Origin: Acetobacteraceae bacterium
GTDB taxonomy: Bacteria > Pseudomonadota > Alphaproteobacteria > Acetobacterales > Acetobacteraceae
Reading direction: 5' to 3'
DNA: 64,000 bases
Assembly: GCA_004843165.1 (NCBI GenBank)
Contig: CP039459.1
Location: 561,501 to 625,500 of the forward strand
Below are positions 63,277 to 64,000 of this stretch, piece by piece (the first letter of the stretch is position 1; every line of letters starts with the position of its first letter). Made by a program: the position numbers and the translations under genes. The notes below the pieces were generated by a model. It saw only the letters and a program-made list of their open reading frames with translations. It made no database searches and was not told the DNA's origin.

Positions 63277-64000
63277 ATGAGTGATAAACGCCGCCCCTCC
63301 CGCAACCGTGCTGAAAAAACCCATCGCCGCCGTTCTGGCCGTGCCGGCGGAAGCTATTGGCTTTATGGGCTGCATGCGGCGCTTTCAGCGCTCGAAAATC
63401 CTGATCGTGATATTTTAGAAATTCGTCTCGGCGAGACCCTGCCCGATGAAATTCATCATGCCATTGCCCAGCGCCGCCTTTCTGCTCAAAGCAATGACCG
63501 CCAAGCCCTCTCTGAGCTTTGTGGCATGGATGCTGTGCATCAGGGCATTGCCATGAAGGTCAACCCCCTTAAAAATGACCATACGCTAGAAGAAATTGCA
63601 GCAATGAAAGGCCCGATCCTCGTGCTTGATCAGGTCACAGATCCCCGCAATGTCGGGAGCCTCTTACGTTCTGCCGCCGCCTTTAATGTCGCCGCTGTGA
63701 TTGTTCAGGAACGTCATGCACCGCCCGAAACCGGCACAATGGCAAAAACGGCCTCCGGTGCCTTGGATATTGTTCCCATTATCCGTGAAACCAACCTCTC
63801 CCGTGCCATTGAGATTTTGAAGAAAAATGGCCGCTGGATTGTCGGGCTAGATGCCGATGGCAAAAGCCTCCCAAAAGCCAATTTAGATGCCAATAAAACG
63901 GTTCTTGTGTTGGGTGCAGAAGGCAAAGGCATGCGCCGCCTCGTAGAAGGAAATTGCGATGAGACATTAAGTATTCCAATGAATGCAATCATGGAAAGCT
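63277..64000 (+). CDS. rlmB: TrmH family 23S rRNA 2'-O-methyltransferase (cut by window edge)
   Basis: At least 241 codons of a SPOUT-class methyltransferase that modifies ribose in 23S rRNA (RlmB, Gm2251). The very basic start (MSDKRRPSRNRAEKTHRRRS) leads to YWLYGLHAALSALENPDRDI, the L30-like substrate-binding domain. Motif 1 is ILVLDQVTDPRNVGSLLRSA, motif 2 is LVLGAEGKGMRRLVEGNCD, and motif 3 begins as LSIPMNAIMES at the edge. RlmB versus another TrmH member is judged from the N-terminal domain. It starts at ATG after a weak SD. Confidence 0.9.
   Translation, partial: MSDKRRPSRNRAEKTHRRRSGRAGGSYWLYGLHAALSALENPDRDILEIRLGETLPDEIHHAIAQRRLSAQSNDRQALSELCGMDAVHQGIAMKVNPLKNDHTLEEIAAMKGPILVLDQVTDPRNVGSLLRSAAAFNVAAVIVQERHAPPETGTMAKTASGALDIVPIIRETNLSRAIEILKKNGRWIVGLDADGKSLPKANLDANKTVLVLGAEGKGMRRLVEGNCDETLSIPMNAIMES

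Overview
The window looks like chromosomal DNA of an alphaproteobacterium, most likely a moderately AT-rich member of the Acetobacteraceae (acetic acid bacterium relatives). The reasons are the DUF3576-leuS-lptE-holA gene order, a YfdX stress protein, a mannitol-dehydrogenase-family enzyme next to gluconokinase, MsrPQ, and the style of the ribosomal and RNA polymerase proteins. Placement at family level is inference; no 16S gene or other decisive marker is present.

Layout. 1-7.3 kb (minus): rplK-rplA-rplJ-rplL-rpoB-rpoC, with rpoC cut by the window edge. secE-nusG is not upstream of rplK; a divergent minC-minD-minE set (7.7-9.8 kb, plus) stands there instead. 9.8-14.8 kb (minus): DUF3576 lipoprotein, leuS, lptE, holA. 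15-16.6 kb: tRNA-Arg, a decayed PIN-toxin fragment and two paralogous secreted proteins. 16.8-22 kb (plus): free methionine sulfoxide reductase, a large DUF6311-like membrane protein, a LysE-type exporter, small orphans and a class 1A dihydroorotate dehydrogenase. 22-26.2 kb: mannitol dehydrogenase and gluconokinase, divergent, then a secreted S10 carboxypeptidase. 26.4-34 kb: tRNA-Thr, YfdX, FolD, an HtrA protease, TadA, RluB-type synthase, RsmD. 33.6-38.5 kb: ftsK, an RluA-type synthase and a lipoprotein. 38.5-41 kb: UbiH-type monooxygenase, nitroreductase, HIT protein. 41.2-41.5 kb: two identical tRNA-Glu genes.

42.6-59 kb is the most accessory-looking part. It holds a vWA, PP2C phosphatase and Ser/Thr-like kinase operon (a TerY-P-type triad) whose kinase carries a C-terminal Sel1-repeat tail; a secreted adenosine deaminase; a membrane Sel1 protein; a glycine-repeat protein overlapping mobB; two tandem 432-residue beta-barrel paralogues; and a giant SF1 helicase-nuclease of the DUF4011 type with a transglutaminase-like N-terminal region, split in two frames at an A7 tract.

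59-64 kb: msrQ-msrP (a molybdenum cofactor client, probably served by mobB), a 2-hydroxyacid dehydrogenase, an AT-rich patch with a zinc-ribbon remnant and an unrecognised ORF beside tRNA-Tyr, and an rlmB-type rRNA methyltransferase cut by the right edge. No insertion sequence, CRISPR array or rRNA gene was seen. Several start codons were moved from the longest reading frame to internal codons with a Shine-Dalgarno (SD) sequence; these choices are given per gene.
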